From Mucilaginibacter pineti (GTDB lineage: Bacteria > Bacteroidota > Bacteroidia > Sphingobacteriales > Sphingobacteriaceae), in the NCBI RefSeq assembly GCF_900101875.1, contig NZ_FNAI01000002.1:620001-684000 (forward strand): DNA of 64,000 nucleotides, in the 5' to 3' direction. The first letter of the stretch is position 1. Each line of letters starts with the position of its first letter. Shown one piece after another: positions 35,405 through 44,620 of this stretch. A program made the translations under genes and the position numbers. The notes below the pieces were generated by a model. It had not been told where the DNA came from, searched no databases, and saw only the letters and a program-made list of their open reading frames with translations.

Positions 35405-35563
35405 TCACTGTAACTTGGATGTCGAACCAGCAAAAAACAGAGCAGGAGATATCTTAAACTTTCTTTTTAGACTAAATCTCAAAAAGGTACAAGAAGTATT
35501 TGCGGAAAAATAGAACCGTTACTGTGAGCGGTATAACTATTTGACTAATAGTATTTTAAGGTC

Positions 35564-35600
35564 ATAAAAAAAGGAAACAACGACCATGTGTTGTTTCCTT
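35564..35600 (-). terminator. Orphan minus-strand terminator
   Basis: AAGGAAACAAC (35571-35581) and GTTGTTTCCTT (35590-35600) form an 11-bp stem. The T-run needed for termination follows on the minus strand only (35570-35564). No intact minus-strand gene lies upstream of it. Confidence 0.7.
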
Positions 35601-35710
35601 AAGTACCCGACGTTACAACTATCCAAACGTTTTTTGGAGGATATTCAACTTCTGTGGCGTTTAATCGCATAAAATCAGATACTTGGTGAGAAAGATATCC
35701 GGACGTTTCC
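35599..35710 (-). pseudogene. C-terminal remnant of an unidentified minus-strand gene
   Basis: The minus strand reads through about 36 codons (SGYLSHQVSDFMRLNATEVE, then YPPKNVWIVVTSGT) to a TAA that overlaps the orphan terminator. An in-frame stop lies just upstream, and further fragments in other frames suggest decay. I do not recognise the family. Confidence 0.35.
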
Positions 35711-35797
35711 TAATTAAAGATGATAAAGGGTGCGGTGAAAACGCCGACCACCGGCTGAAGGTATCAGGAAAAACCTTATTATTGGAGTTAGTTCATC

Positions 35798-37030
35798 ATG
35801 CCAAATCATATGAAATCCAGTTTCCTAAAAAAGCATTTTACATTTGTATTTTTTATTGTATTTCTACTTTTTTCATTTAAAGCAAGTGCTCAGAAGGTAA
35901 GGCCAATTAAGTCCGATCAGGGAGAAGTTGTAACAATGCATTCCGACATTCTTAAAGAAGATCGAAGAATACTGATCTACGCACCGAAAGATTCTGCCAA
36001 TTCAGAGAAAAAATATCCGGTGATCTATGTTCTGGATGCCGACAATCATTTCGCCCAAATGGTAGAATATTCTAAATACCTCAGCCGGCAAGATGTATTT
36101 GTTATTCCTCCACTGATCGTTGTAGGAATAACAAATACGGACCGTAACCGTGACCTTACTCCATCTCACAGCAATGTTGATTATTTTGGAAAATCGGATA
36201 CGACTGCTAATTCCCCGTATAAGAACAGCGGAGGAAATGAGCATTTTTTTCAATTCATTCAGAAAGAACTCATGCCCTATGTTAGTTCAAATTACAAAAC
36301 TCAACCTTACCGCATTTTTGCTGGACACTCATTCGGAGCTCTGACAACCATTAATTGCCTGATCAATTATCCGGATATGTTCGACGCATACATTGCCGTG
36401 AGCCCATCCTTCTGGTGGGATCAGAAATTCCTTCTGAAACTCGCGGATAAAAAATTAAAAGCAGGGTCAACCTTATCGAAGACGCTTTTTTTTAGCGATG
36501 GCAATGAAGATTCTTCTTCACCTGGATCACCGTTTCATACGGATGTTTTAAAGTTTGATTCCTTGCTCAAAAAGCGAAACATCAAAGGTTTAGATTTCGA
36601 ATATATGACCTATCCGGCTGAGAGTCATATGACTGTGCCTATTAAGTCATACTATGACGGACTTCGATTTATCTATCACCAATGGCAGCTCCCTCCGGTA
36701 AGTGATGAAAAGCTCAATCCGGAAATTGTTATGAAACATTATAAAGGACTATCGCAAAAGTTTGGGTATCTGATTTTGCCTGACGAAGCATATTTCAACG
36801 ACTTGGCACAATGGTTAGTAAAAAAACCAGCAACCCTAAACAATGGAATTAAGCTACTGGAAATGAATACAGTGAATTACCCATCTTCTTCAAGAGCCTT
36901 CACGGCTCTGGGTGCAGCCTACGTGGTGAAAGGAGAAAAGCAAAACGCTATCGCTTCGTACAAAAAGGCTAGCGAATTGAATCCTACGTCAAATGAAATT
37001 AAATCGCGTTTGAAGGAGTTGCAGAAATAA
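35798..37030 (+). CDS. Secreted esterase (Fes/IroE-like alpha/beta hydrolase) with TPR tail
   Basis: This 410-residue protein has a signal peptide ending KASAQ and a PF00756-type esterase domain (about 40-290). The nucleophile is in FAGHSFGALTT, an acid residue lies in DGNEDSSS, and His is in YPAESHMTVP. Residues from about 330 on carry a short TPR-like region (LGAAYVVKGEKQNAIASYKKASELNP). Such enzymes hydrolyse siderophore or carbohydrate esters; the substrate is unknown. Start at 35798 or at 35810 (MKSSFLKKH). It stands alone between two decayed minus-strand genes, so it may have arrived by replacement or transfer. Confidence 0.88.
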   Translation: MPNHMKSSFLKKHFTFVFFIVFLLFSFKASAQKVRPIKSDQGEVVTMHSDILKEDRRILIYAPKDSANSEKKYPVIYVLDADNHFAQMVEYSKYLSRQDVFVIPPLIVVGITNTDRNRDLTPSHSNVDYFGKSDTTANSPYKNSGGNEHFFQFIQKELMPYVSSNYKTQPYRIFAGHSFGALTTINCLINYPDMFDAYIAVSPSFWWDQKFLLKLADKKLKAGSTLSKTLFFSDGNEDSSSPGSPFHTDVLKFDSLLKKRNIKGLDFEYMTYPAESHMTVPIKSYYDGLRFIYHQWQLPPVSDEKLNPEIVMKHYKGLSQKFGYLILPDEAYFNDLAQWLVKKPATLNNGIKLLEMNTVNYPSSSRAFTALGAAYVVKGEKQNAIASYKKASELNPTSNEIKSRLKELQK

Positions 37031-37275
37031 TATATTAAGCCTTCTGCGAATTGTGAAAGGTTAAACATCGCTAAATTAACGCCTTCGCCAGATGACGGCA
37101 TAATATACGTAACATCGCCCAGCAAAGGAATATCAGCATGTGCCTTCCAACTTTGGTTTAACAGTATGCATTACTGTGGGCGGGTCATCCTCGGCAAATC
37201 TGCATGTTCAATCGTTTCCAGCCAAAGCGGCGACCAACCCGAGAACTCCGTAATAAACCAAGCGCGTAAAAAAGA
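37031..37275 (-). pseudogene. Fragment of a FAD-dependent monooxygenase (TetX-like family)
   Basis: Reading the minus strand from about 37275, EFSGWSPLWLETIEHADLPR is followed by MTRP, then after a frame break HTVKPKLEG, and after another IPLLGDVTYIMPSSGEGVNL and AMFNLSQFAEGL. This is the C-terminal FAD-binding block (GDAAHxMPP-x-GEGVNxA) of group-A flavoprotein monooxygenases, with frameshifts and altered residues. Both ends are missing, so it is a non-functional remnant. Confidence 0.7.
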
Positions 37276-37414
37276 TCAACTCATAACATATGACTAAACC
37301 GATTGCGTGCGAGAAGCGCTTTGGTAATCAAGTAATATACAATTGCAACAAATTTGTTATGTGTTAATAATAATAGATTAACACTAAATTAATTTTACTG
37401 TGCAAAGCCGAAGT

Positions 37415-37422
37415 TAATTTTG
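37415..37422 (+). promoter_or_regulatory. Candidate promoter box of the sigma-factor gene
   Basis: TAATTTTG matches the Bacteroidota -7 element TAnnTTTG and ends 27 bp before the start at 37449. A clear -33 TTG at the right spacing was not found. Confidence 0.4.
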
Positions 37423-37448
37423 CCAGCAAAAGCTAACTATCGCTTTGT

Positions 37449-38036
37449 ATGGGATTTAAAAATTTACCGGACCACTTATTGATTCAAAAATGCAGGGAAG
37501 GTAATTCGAAAGCCTTTGATCAATTATTTTTCCGTTATTTTTCCAGGTTATATAAATATACAATACATCATACAGGTAATGAACAGCTTGCCGAGGAGTT
37601 GGTGATGGACCTCATGTTATGGATCTGGAATAAAAAAGAAACGATAGAAGTAAAAGGCGATCTGTCTTCCTATCTTTTCAAGGCCATCAAAAATGCCATA
37701 TACAATCATTTTCGGAAAATTGAGCTTGATACTATACCTATTGACCTGATAATTGTTGATCCGCCAGCATACGATAATATTGATGACCAGATTGCCGCCC
37801 GCGAACTGGAGGAAGAATACCAATTGAGTTTAACCATGCTTACCCCGCAGCGCCGCAAAGTTTTTGAGCTTAGCCGCGAGCAGGATATGACATATGCCGA
37901 AATAGCCGGTCATCTCAACCTGTCTGTTAAAACAGTAGAAGCTCACGTATCGGCATCTCTGCAATTTATGCGCAAACGCTTTAAAAACTATGCAGATCTC
38001 GTTACTTTGATCGTTGTTTTAAATCTTTTGAAATAA
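37449..38036 (+). CDS. ECF RNA polymerase sigma factor (FecI/RpoE-like)
   Basis: This 195-residue sigma factor has region 2 (FDQLFFRYFSRLYKYTIHHT, AEELVMDLMLWIW) and region 4 (LTPQRRKVFELSREQ, YAEIAGHLNLSVKTVEAH). It belongs to the Bacteroidota family that pairs with FecR-type anti-sigma factors. It heads the plus-strand locus of TonB receptors and fasciclin lipoproteins and should activate it when the receptor signals. Confidence 0.94.
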   Translation: MGFKNLPDHLLIQKCREGNSKAFDQLFFRYFSRLYKYTIHHTGNEQLAEELVMDLMLWIWNKKETIEVKGDLSSYLFKAIKNAIYNHFRKIELDTIPIDLIIVDPPAYDNIDDQIAARELEEEYQLSLTMLTPQRRKVFELSREQDMTYAEIAGHLNLSVKTVEAHVSASLQFMRKRFKNYADLVTLIVVLNLLK

Positions 38037-38126
38037 TTTTCTCTTTGATTTTCAGGTTGATATAATTAATCTCAATCTTTTTTTAAAATCGGTTAAGGGT
38101 GTACGCCTGTTTTATGTGCATTGTAT

Positions 38127-39131
38127 ATGAACAGCACAGATATGCAGCAACCCATAAGCAAAGATTTAATAAAAAGATATTTAAAAGGCAATTGTACCCT
38201 CCGCGAACGCGCCCTGGTTAAGGAACTGATGCGCAACGGAGAAGCTAAAGTCTTATTTGATGAGGTTTTGGATGAACATCCTATTGATGATTATGCAAAA
38301 ACCGATGGTAAACAGCTTGAGGTTTGGGCCAAAAAATTCCATGAACATCTAAATGCTTCAGGAAACGATAACGTAAAACCTATAGGCAACCGCGCATGGT
38401 TAAAATATGCTGCGGTGCTCTCATTTTTAATGCTGACAATTGGCAGTTATATTTTGCTTCATAAACGTAACACTGCCGATACGCTGATAGCTATGCAGCA
38501 AACCGTTAACCCAAACGGCAAACTGGTTCAAATTAAACTGAGCGACAATACCACAGTAATGTTAAACGCCGCCAGTAAGTTAAAATATCCCACCCATTTT
38601 AATGGCAAAACAAGGGAAGTTTACCTTGAGGGTGAAGCTTTTTTTGATGTTGCACATGATACTCAACATCCATTTATAGTACATACATCACAACTAAAAG
38701 TAAATGTATTGGGTACCTCATTTAATGTTAAAGATTATAGTGCCGAGAAAGAAATTGCCATAACCGTTGCCACTGGTAAGGTAGGTGTAATAACCAATGG
38801 GTACAGCGGCAAAACATATATGTTATTGCCAGGACAACAATTGCATTACAGCATTGCCAATCAATTTATCAGCCAAAACAAAGTTGATTTGAATGAGGTA
38901 GCCGCATGGCAGTCAGGCATGCTTATTTATCATAATGAAACGCTCGAAAATATCAGCCGCCAGATGGAACGCTGGTATGATGTGAAATTCAATTTTAAAA
39001 ATGAAGCGGTTCGCCACATGCGTTTTAGCCTTAAACAAAAAAACGACCGGCTGGAAAACGTGATGCGGACATTAAAATTTGCGGGAGGCATTCGTTACTC
39101 CATTGCGGGAAAAACGGTGAGCATCTGGTAA
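38127..39131 (+). CDS. FecR-type anti-sigma factor
   Basis: This 334-residue protein has a cytoplasmic N-terminal domain (about 1-85), one membrane helix (WLKYAAVLSFLMLTIGSYILL) and a periplasmic FecR domain (TVMLNAASKLKYPTHFNG, GEAFFDVAHDTQHPFIV). A DUF4974 end follows (LENISRQMERWYDVKFNF). It would pass the signal from an STN-type TonB receptor to the sigma factor upstream. The ATG at 38127 is used; the frame also opens with TTG at 38121. Confidence 0.94.
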   Translation: MNSTDMQQPISKDLIKRYLKGNCTLRERALVKELMRNGEAKVLFDEVLDEHPIDDYAKTDGKQLEVWAKKFHEHLNASGNDNVKPIGNRAWLKYAAVLSFLMLTIGSYILLHKRNTADTLIAMQQTVNPNGKLVQIKLSDNTTVMLNAASKLKYPTHFNGKTREVYLEGEAFFDVAHDTQHPFIVHTSQLKVNVLGTSFNVKDYSAEKEIAITVATGKVGVITNGYSGKTYMLLPGQQLHYSIANQFISQNKVDLNEVAAWQSGMLIYHNETLENISRQMERWYDVKFNFKNEAVRHMRFSLKQKNDRLENVMRTLKFAGGIRYSIAGKTVSIW

Positions 39132-39317
39132 AAGCACATGCCCTGCGTTATTTATACTAACAAATTTAATTACCCAAAACAGATGCTATGAAATAGAGAT
39201 ACTTCCCAACCTTCAACGCGATGTTAAAATTAAGAGACAGGGGGATTCGAGCACCCCTGCCTCAGTAAGCTTTAACAATCCATTATTTTCTTACCACAAC
39301 AGACATTAAAAAAAGCT

Positions 39318-42300
39318 ATGCACAATTCTACAAAAAGAAGTGTAATTAAACTATTATTTTTTATGACGAGGTTAACCTTCCTGGTGATCATAGTCAGCCT
39401 GACTTTAACAGGGGTTATTTTTGCGACCGGTGTAAAGTCACAAAGTTTAAATGACTACAGGGTTTCTGTAAATTTTAAGGATGCCGGTATTGAAGAAATC
39501 TTAAACAGTTTTGAAAAACAATCGCCTTTTACGTTTACCTATGCAGCAAGCTTAAGCAAAACGGCGCCGATTACCATCAACATTCAGAACAAAACCTTAT
39601 TGGAAGCTTTACGGATATTGAGAAATACCGCAAAGCTGGAATTTAAACAGGTTAATTCAACAATAACGGTGGGCAGTTTACCAATCCCCCCGCCGCCAGG
39701 CGTCATAGAAGGCACCATCTATGACGCCACAACCAAAGAAACACTTATTGGGGCAATTGTTACTGCAGACGGGCGGTCATATCCAACCGATGGTAACGGG
39801 CATTATAAAATTTCCCTTGCAGCCGGCACTTATGATCTGGTGATCAAATACATTGGATATGAAACCAAAAAGATGCCTGGCATAAATGTAATACAGGGAT
39901 CAACAACCTCTTTAAATATCCTGCTTAAACCTTCGGCTACGGCGTTGGGCGAGGTTAGGGTAGAAGCCCGGAGGCGCTCGGCCAGTGAAGCATTGCTGCT
40001 GAACGATCGCAAGAATTCGGCTATCGTATCCGATGGTATTTCGGCACAGAACATCGAAAAAACAGCCAGTATAACCACTACTCAAGCACTGCAAAGGGTA
40101 ACCGGCGTTACCATAACCGATGATAAATATGTTGCTGTAAGGGGCCTTGGCGACCGCAGCGTTATAGCGGAGTTGAATGGCGCACGCCTATCATCAGCTA
40201 ATCCGGATCGCAGTTCGGTACCGCTTGATTTGGTACCTGCAGCCCTGTTGGATAATATCAACGTTTACAAAACCCTGAGCCCTGATAGGCCAGCCGATGC
40301 CTCGGCCGGTTTGATTGAACTGAAAACCAAATCTATCCCCGAATCGCTGGTGCTGGAGTTTACAGCGCAATCCGGCTTTAATTCAACCATTGGCTTAGGC
40401 GGGCAATACAATAGCTTTTATAACAGCGACCTTGGGTTTTTAGGGGGGAATGTAAGTAAGCATAACCTAAGTAAGGATTTTACAAACCTCGGTAAGCAGT
40501 ATCCGGGCGGCCTTGTACAAATCCAAAATCTATTTATTCAAAGCCGTAACAACCCTACACTTGCTGCCGAGGCATTTCGCGTAAGCAAGATCATGCAGAG
40601 TTTTGACCCGGTGTTAACAACACAGTATAAGAAGGCCGATCCTAACCAGGTATATACCATATCATTTGGTAATTCTTATAAAATTTTCCACGGGCATACG
40701 CTGGGCGTTGTGCTCAGTGCAAATTATTATCAGCGTACTACTGACATTTACAACGGCGAGCGAAACCAATACAGTTTATTTCAGGGTGTGGTTACCGGTT
40801 CGCCTACTATTTATAGCGCACTTCATATTCCTAATTTTATTACGCCGAATTACCCCCGTTTAGGGAATTATTTAAGCTACAAGGAAAATACAGGTACTCA
40901 AACGCTAAATTATGGCGGCCTGGTGGGGCTAACTTATCAATTCAACAAGCGTAACGAGATACAGGCGCAGTATTTAGGTAGCCGCGGCGCCGAATCGCAG
41001 GGCAGTAACCTGACCGGGGCATGGCAAAATACGGGTTTAAATTTTCCGGTTTACAATACCATTAACCAGCTGCGCACTACCTACCGCACTTTTAATACCT
41101 TCAATTTGCAGGGAGAGCACAAGTTTTTGGATAAGGTATGGTCGCCAAAGTTGGGCTATAATTTAAGTACATCAAAAAGCACCCAAACAGACCCGGATTT
41201 TCGTTCAACAGATGTTGCTGATTACAGGACGCAGCGATTTCAGGATCCTAACGGAGTGGGTATAGGATCAGACACTTATACTTTTGTGAGTGGTTTGGTA
41301 CATGGCGTCGGCAACGATGTTAGCAACATTATAGTAGCCGACCCTAACGGGCGCCAGTACCGCAAACTTGATGAAACTAATTATAACGCCAAAGCAGATT
41401 TGAGTCAGCCCTTTAAAATAGGAAAGCTGGATCAGTTATTAAAATTCGGTTTCAACTATCTGAAGAGAGACAGGGATTATACCGAACAGGTGTTGGGCTT
41501 GCCAGGCTCAAATTTAGGTGGTGGCGGGGCACAATTGCTTAATAATGCCAAGGGTAATTTGAATCAATTGATATCGCCAAGTAATATAGGCCTCCTTGAT
41601 CCTGCTCAGTACGATAGTGAAGGCCAGCCAAGAGTTGGCGGTTTCTTATATCAAACCAAGAAATCGCCTAACAATTACACGGGCACCTATGAAACCCGTG
41701 CTTTTTATGGAATGCTGGATGCACATGTTATGGACGGACTTCGCATAACCGGCGGTGTGCGTTTTGAATCGACCGATATCAGGGCGCATGTTGATACCGC
41801 CGGGGTATTTGTGCCGCAAAACCTGAACGTGCTTACCGGTTTGCCAAATGCATCGGTAAAATACAGTACAAACCAACCCAATACCGCCTATACGCAAAAC
41901 TATAAGCCTTATTATTCAGTCAATTTAACCTACTCAAAAATCAAAGACATGAATTTCAGGCTGGCCTACAGTACATCACTGGCTCGCCCCGAACTACGTG
42001 AGCTAACCAATATTTTTGAGTTCGATCCATTCCAGTTCGCGGTAGTTGGCGGTAACCCCAACCTCATCAATCAATTAACAAAAAGTGCCGATTTCAGGTG
42101 GGAGTGGTTTACCGGCCCCGGCGAAGTATTATCAGCGTCGGTATTTACAAAAAATATTCATAATTCTTTAGAAAAAGTATTCAGTTACCAGTCGCAGGGT
42201 AACCTGTCAACCGCGCCGGAGTTTCCTTTGATAATATACCAGAATGACCCTAACGTGGGTAAAGTATACGGTGTGGAACTGGAGGCACGCCGCGACCTGG

Positions 42301-42791
42301 GCAAAATATTTGATCCACTTAAATACCTGTTCATCGGTGCTAATTTATTGCTGGACGAAAGTACCATCGACAAAAATCCGGCGCGTTTGGATGCCTCGCG
42401 TATTAACGACAGACGTTCGCCTGCAACAAGTCCCGTATTTGAGCAGGCACCTTATTCCATCAACACTTACCTTGATTATGCCAACACCGCAAGTGGTACC
42501 AATATAACCGCCAGCTTCAACATGGTTGGTGCAAGGCTGATACAAGTACAGTTGGATGGTACTCCCGATATATACGACAGGCCTACACCTACACTCGACC
42601 TGGTGTTCAGCCAGAAATTTGGGAAACAATGGATAGTAAAAGGCTTTGCCAAAAATATTTTTGATCCACCTTATAAAGAGGTTTATACCAACCCCGGCAA
42701 CAATGGTAAATACTACGGTAACGAATACATCTACCGCATGTACCACAAAGGTGCCGAGTTTTCATTAGGACTTACCTACAAATTATTCTAA
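39318..42791 (+). CDS. TonB-dependent receptor with STN signalling domain
   Basis: This 1157-residue outer-membrane receptor begins with a long signal region. An STN domain follows (about 48-120, VNFKDAGIEEILNSFEKQSP), then a carboxypeptidase-regulatory-like domain (about 128-210, GTIYDATTKETLIGAIV). The plug has TTTQALQRVTGVTITDD and VAVRGLGDRS, and a 22-strand-type barrel ends GLTYKLF. STN domains contact FecR, so this protein is the probable sensor for the sigma/FecR pair. It is not a canonical SusC, and no SusD follows. The next gene starts 1 bp after its stop codon. Confidence 0.93.
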   Translation: MHNSTKRSVIKLLFFMTRLTFLVIIVSLTLTGVIFATGVKSQSLNDYRVSVNFKDAGIEEILNSFEKQSPFTFTYAASLSKTAPITINIQNKTLLEALRILRNTAKLEFKQVNSTITVGSLPIPPPPGVIEGTIYDATTKETLIGAIVTADGRSYPTDGNGHYKISLAAGTYDLVIKYIGYETKKMPGINVIQGSTTSLNILLKPSATALGEVRVEARRRSASEALLLNDRKNSAIVSDGISAQNIEKTASITTTQALQRVTGVTITDDKYVAVRGLGDRSVIAELNGARLSSANPDRSSVPLDLVPAALLDNINVYKTLSPDRPADASAGLIELKTKSIPESLVLEFTAQSGFNSTIGLGGQYNSFYNSDLGFLGGNVSKHNLSKDFTNLGKQYPGGLVQIQNLFIQSRNNPTLAAEAFRVSKIMQSFDPVLTTQYKKADPNQVYTISFGNSYKIFHGHTLGVVLSANYYQRTTDIYNGERNQYSLFQGVVTGSPTIYSALHIPNFITPNYPRLGNYLSYKENTGTQTLNYGGLVGLTYQFNKRNEIQAQYLGSRGAESQGSNLTGAWQNTGLNFPVYNTINQLRTTYRTFNTFNLQGEHKFLDKVWSPKLGYNLSTSKSTQTDPDFRSTDVADYRTQRFQDPNGVGIGSDTYTFVSGLVHGVGNDVSNIIVADPNGRQYRKLDETNYNAKADLSQPFKIGKLDQLLKFGFNYLKRDRDYTEQVLGLPGSNLGGGGAQLLNNAKGNLNQLISPSNIGLLDPAQYDSEGQPRVGGFLYQTKKSPNNYTGTYETRAFYGMLDAHVMDGLRITGGVRFESTDIRAHVDTAGVFVPQNLNVLTGLPNASVKYSTNQPNTAYTQNYKPYYSVNLTYSKIKDMNFRLAYSTSLARPELRELTNIFEFDPFQFAVVGGNPNLINQLTKSADFRWEWFTGPGEVLSASVFTKNIHNSLEKVFSYQSQGNLSTAPEFPLIIYQNDPNVGKVYGVELEARRDLGKIFDPLKYLFIGANLLLDESTIDKNPARLDASRINDRRSPATSPVFEQAPYSINTYLDYANTASGTNITASFNMVGARLIQVQLDGTPDIYDRPTPTLDLVFSQKFGKQWIVKGFAKNIFDPPYKEVYTNPGNNGKYYGNEYIYRMYHKGAEFSLGLTYKLF

Positions 42792-42792
42792 A

Positions 42793-44613
42793 ATGAGTAT
42801 GAAAAAAATACTAATTCATCAGCCAGCATACCATTGTGTTTTATTGCTGGTGCTGCTTGTCCTGTTGACATGCAGTTGTAAAAAGGAAAAAATAAGCAAC
42901 ACTATTCCTTTACAAAATGCAGGTAATCAATCTGCTTCAAGCATTCGTATGTTCAATTTTAGCGGCTATCCGGCAAATATGACCGTTAATAATATACCGC
43001 TTACATCTTACTCAAACGGCAATACCGGGCAGGGAACGCCACTGGGTTTGTCTGTATTTCCAACAGGAATGTGGGAAGCCGGAGATGACGGCAGCCCGTT
43101 TACATTACCCAATAGCTTATTGAACAAGGATGGAAAAGCGCATTTTATTTTGGGCGGAGGACTTGGTGGAGCATCGGCTATTGATACCACCATAGTAAAT
43201 AATGTGGCGCATCCGCAGGATTACTATCTGCTGCTAAACGGACAGTTTAGGGTAATAGACCGTAACAATCTGCCACCGACAAATCCCAAAAACTTTAGGA
43301 TAAGGATCATCAACCTGGGGGCGACCACTGACCCCTATGGCTTAAATGGCCCGGTTTCCCTTACCTATTCCGATGGCAGTCAGGTCGATCCGGCCTTAAA
43401 TAACATCGCGCTGAACGCATCTTCCGGATATGTGGATATACCTTACGGCACTTATCAGTTTAAGCTTTTTGCATCAGATGGTGCGGGTATAAAAGCAAAC
43501 CGGCAACTGGCAGAATTGCCAACTATAGTCCGTTTAGATCCCTGTGCGCCAAATGTCATTCAACCCCAGGAAGGCCTTACCCCAAGGGTACGAACTTTTA
43601 AACCCGGCGGCGTTTATAGTTTGGTGATTACCCCAAATCTGATGAATTATATAGGTTGTGATACTTACCCGGCAATTACCTATGCAAATTCATATCGTGT
43701 AATCACCGAGCTTGACCCCGGTGTAAATAGCACCTACGCCCGCATGCAGGCTGTCAATGCTATACCTGGCAAGCAAATAACCATTAAAGTGGATGGGGGC
43801 GCATTGGGAGGCCAACAGCCTTACATTGGCTCAGTTACGGCAGTTGCGGCTCAGCAATCAACTTATCAGATTTTTGTGCAAGGGAACCATCACATACAAG
43901 CCATCGACCAGAATGGTACTGTTTTAGCCGAAGGAGATCTCAAGCTGTACCCATATGATAATTATACCATATGGGCTTATAACAAGTCCGATGGCAAGCC
44001 AGCCGTTTTATTTGAGTCTAATGACATGTCGGGATCTATTTACAACAGCTCTTATGCTCCAAACCCGCAAACTGGAGTCGTCCCTGATGATGGCACAAAC
44101 GGTATTCCGCGCAGGGGGCAATATTTTTACGCGCTGGAATCGCGGTTTCTTAACCTGAGCCCCGATCTGCCTTATGCAACATTTACTAACGATCATCAGT
44201 TGTTTTTACCGGAGGGTAACTTTCAGAATGGCGATACCATGCGTTATTACAGCGCATATGTAAACCTCGCGTCAGGTATAATGCCTGCAAACAACAGCTC
44301 CATTATTTACACTTTACAACCTGTAACAGGGGGTAAGGTAGGGGTATATGCAGAGTTTAACTACCTCCCCAAATATATCAGGGCCTACCAGTCGAGCCCG
44401 GGTAACCTGCCCGAAATACCGGGCACCCTGTTGGTTAACGTAGCACCGGTTGATGTATTGCAAACCTTTGTTTCAAACCAAAATTTATACTCAACGCCTA
44501 AATATAAAGTAGCGGAAACGGGTATATACACCGTGGCTTTGGTAGGGAAAACCGCAAGTGGTGCCCAAGCCGCTGAAAAAGCCAGGATCGTTGTAATTAA
44601 ACACAATAAATAG
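42793..44613 (+). CDS. Large lipoprotein, DUF4397-like repeats
   Basis: This 606-residue lipoprotein has lipobox LLTCSC followed by KKEK. Two regions resemble DUF4397 beta-sandwich domains: SSIRMFNFSGYPANMTVNN early and YARMQAVNAIPGKQITIKVD near 315-420. It is co-transcribed with the receptor and a second lipoprotein 8 bp later. Location is the outer membrane, probably surface-exposed. Function is unknown; a substrate-binding or scaffold role beside the receptor is inferred from its SusD-like position. Confidence 0.75.
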   Translation: MSMKKILIHQPAYHCVLLLVLLVLLTCSCKKEKISNTIPLQNAGNQSASSIRMFNFSGYPANMTVNNIPLTSYSNGNTGQGTPLGLSVFPTGMWEAGDDGSPFTLPNSLLNKDGKAHFILGGGLGGASAIDTTIVNNVAHPQDYYLLLNGQFRVIDRNNLPPTNPKNFRIRIINLGATTDPYGLNGPVSLTYSDGSQVDPALNNIALNASSGYVDIPYGTYQFKLFASDGAGIKANRQLAELPTIVRLDPCAPNVIQPQEGLTPRVRTFKPGGVYSLVITPNLMNYIGCDTYPAITYANSYRVITELDPGVNSTYARMQAVNAIPGKQITIKVDGGALGGQQPYIGSVTAVAAQQSTYQIFVQGNHHIQAIDQNGTVLAEGDLKLYPYDNYTIWAYNKSDGKPAVLFESNDMSGSIYNSSYAPNPQTGVVPDDGTNGIPRRGQYFYALESRFLNLSPDLPYATFTNDHQLFLPEGNFQNGDTMRYYSAYVNLASGIMPANNSSIIYTLQPVTGGKVGVYAEFNYLPKYIRAYQSSPGNLPEIPGTLLVNVAPVDVLQTFVSNQNLYSTPKYKVAETGIYTVALVGKTASGAQAAEKARIVVIKHNK

Positions 44614-44620
44614 GCATAAC

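Larger units (their letters stand above)
35405..35797. other. Decayed spacer after the two-component system
   Basis: These 393 bp have no intact gene. The stretch contains an orphan minus-strand terminator (35571-35600) and a 36-codon minus-strand frame that ends exactly at it, which suggests loss of a former minus-strand gene. Confidence 0.5.

Noticed and set aside
35683..35880. 65-codon frame before the esterase
   Set aside because: Overlaps the esterase signal peptide in another frame and the decayed minus-strand remnant.
39318..42791. SusC of a SusC/SusD polysaccharide-utilisation pair
   Set aside because: The following lipoproteins are DUF4397-like and fasciclin proteins; no SusD fold or glycoside hydrolase is nearby.
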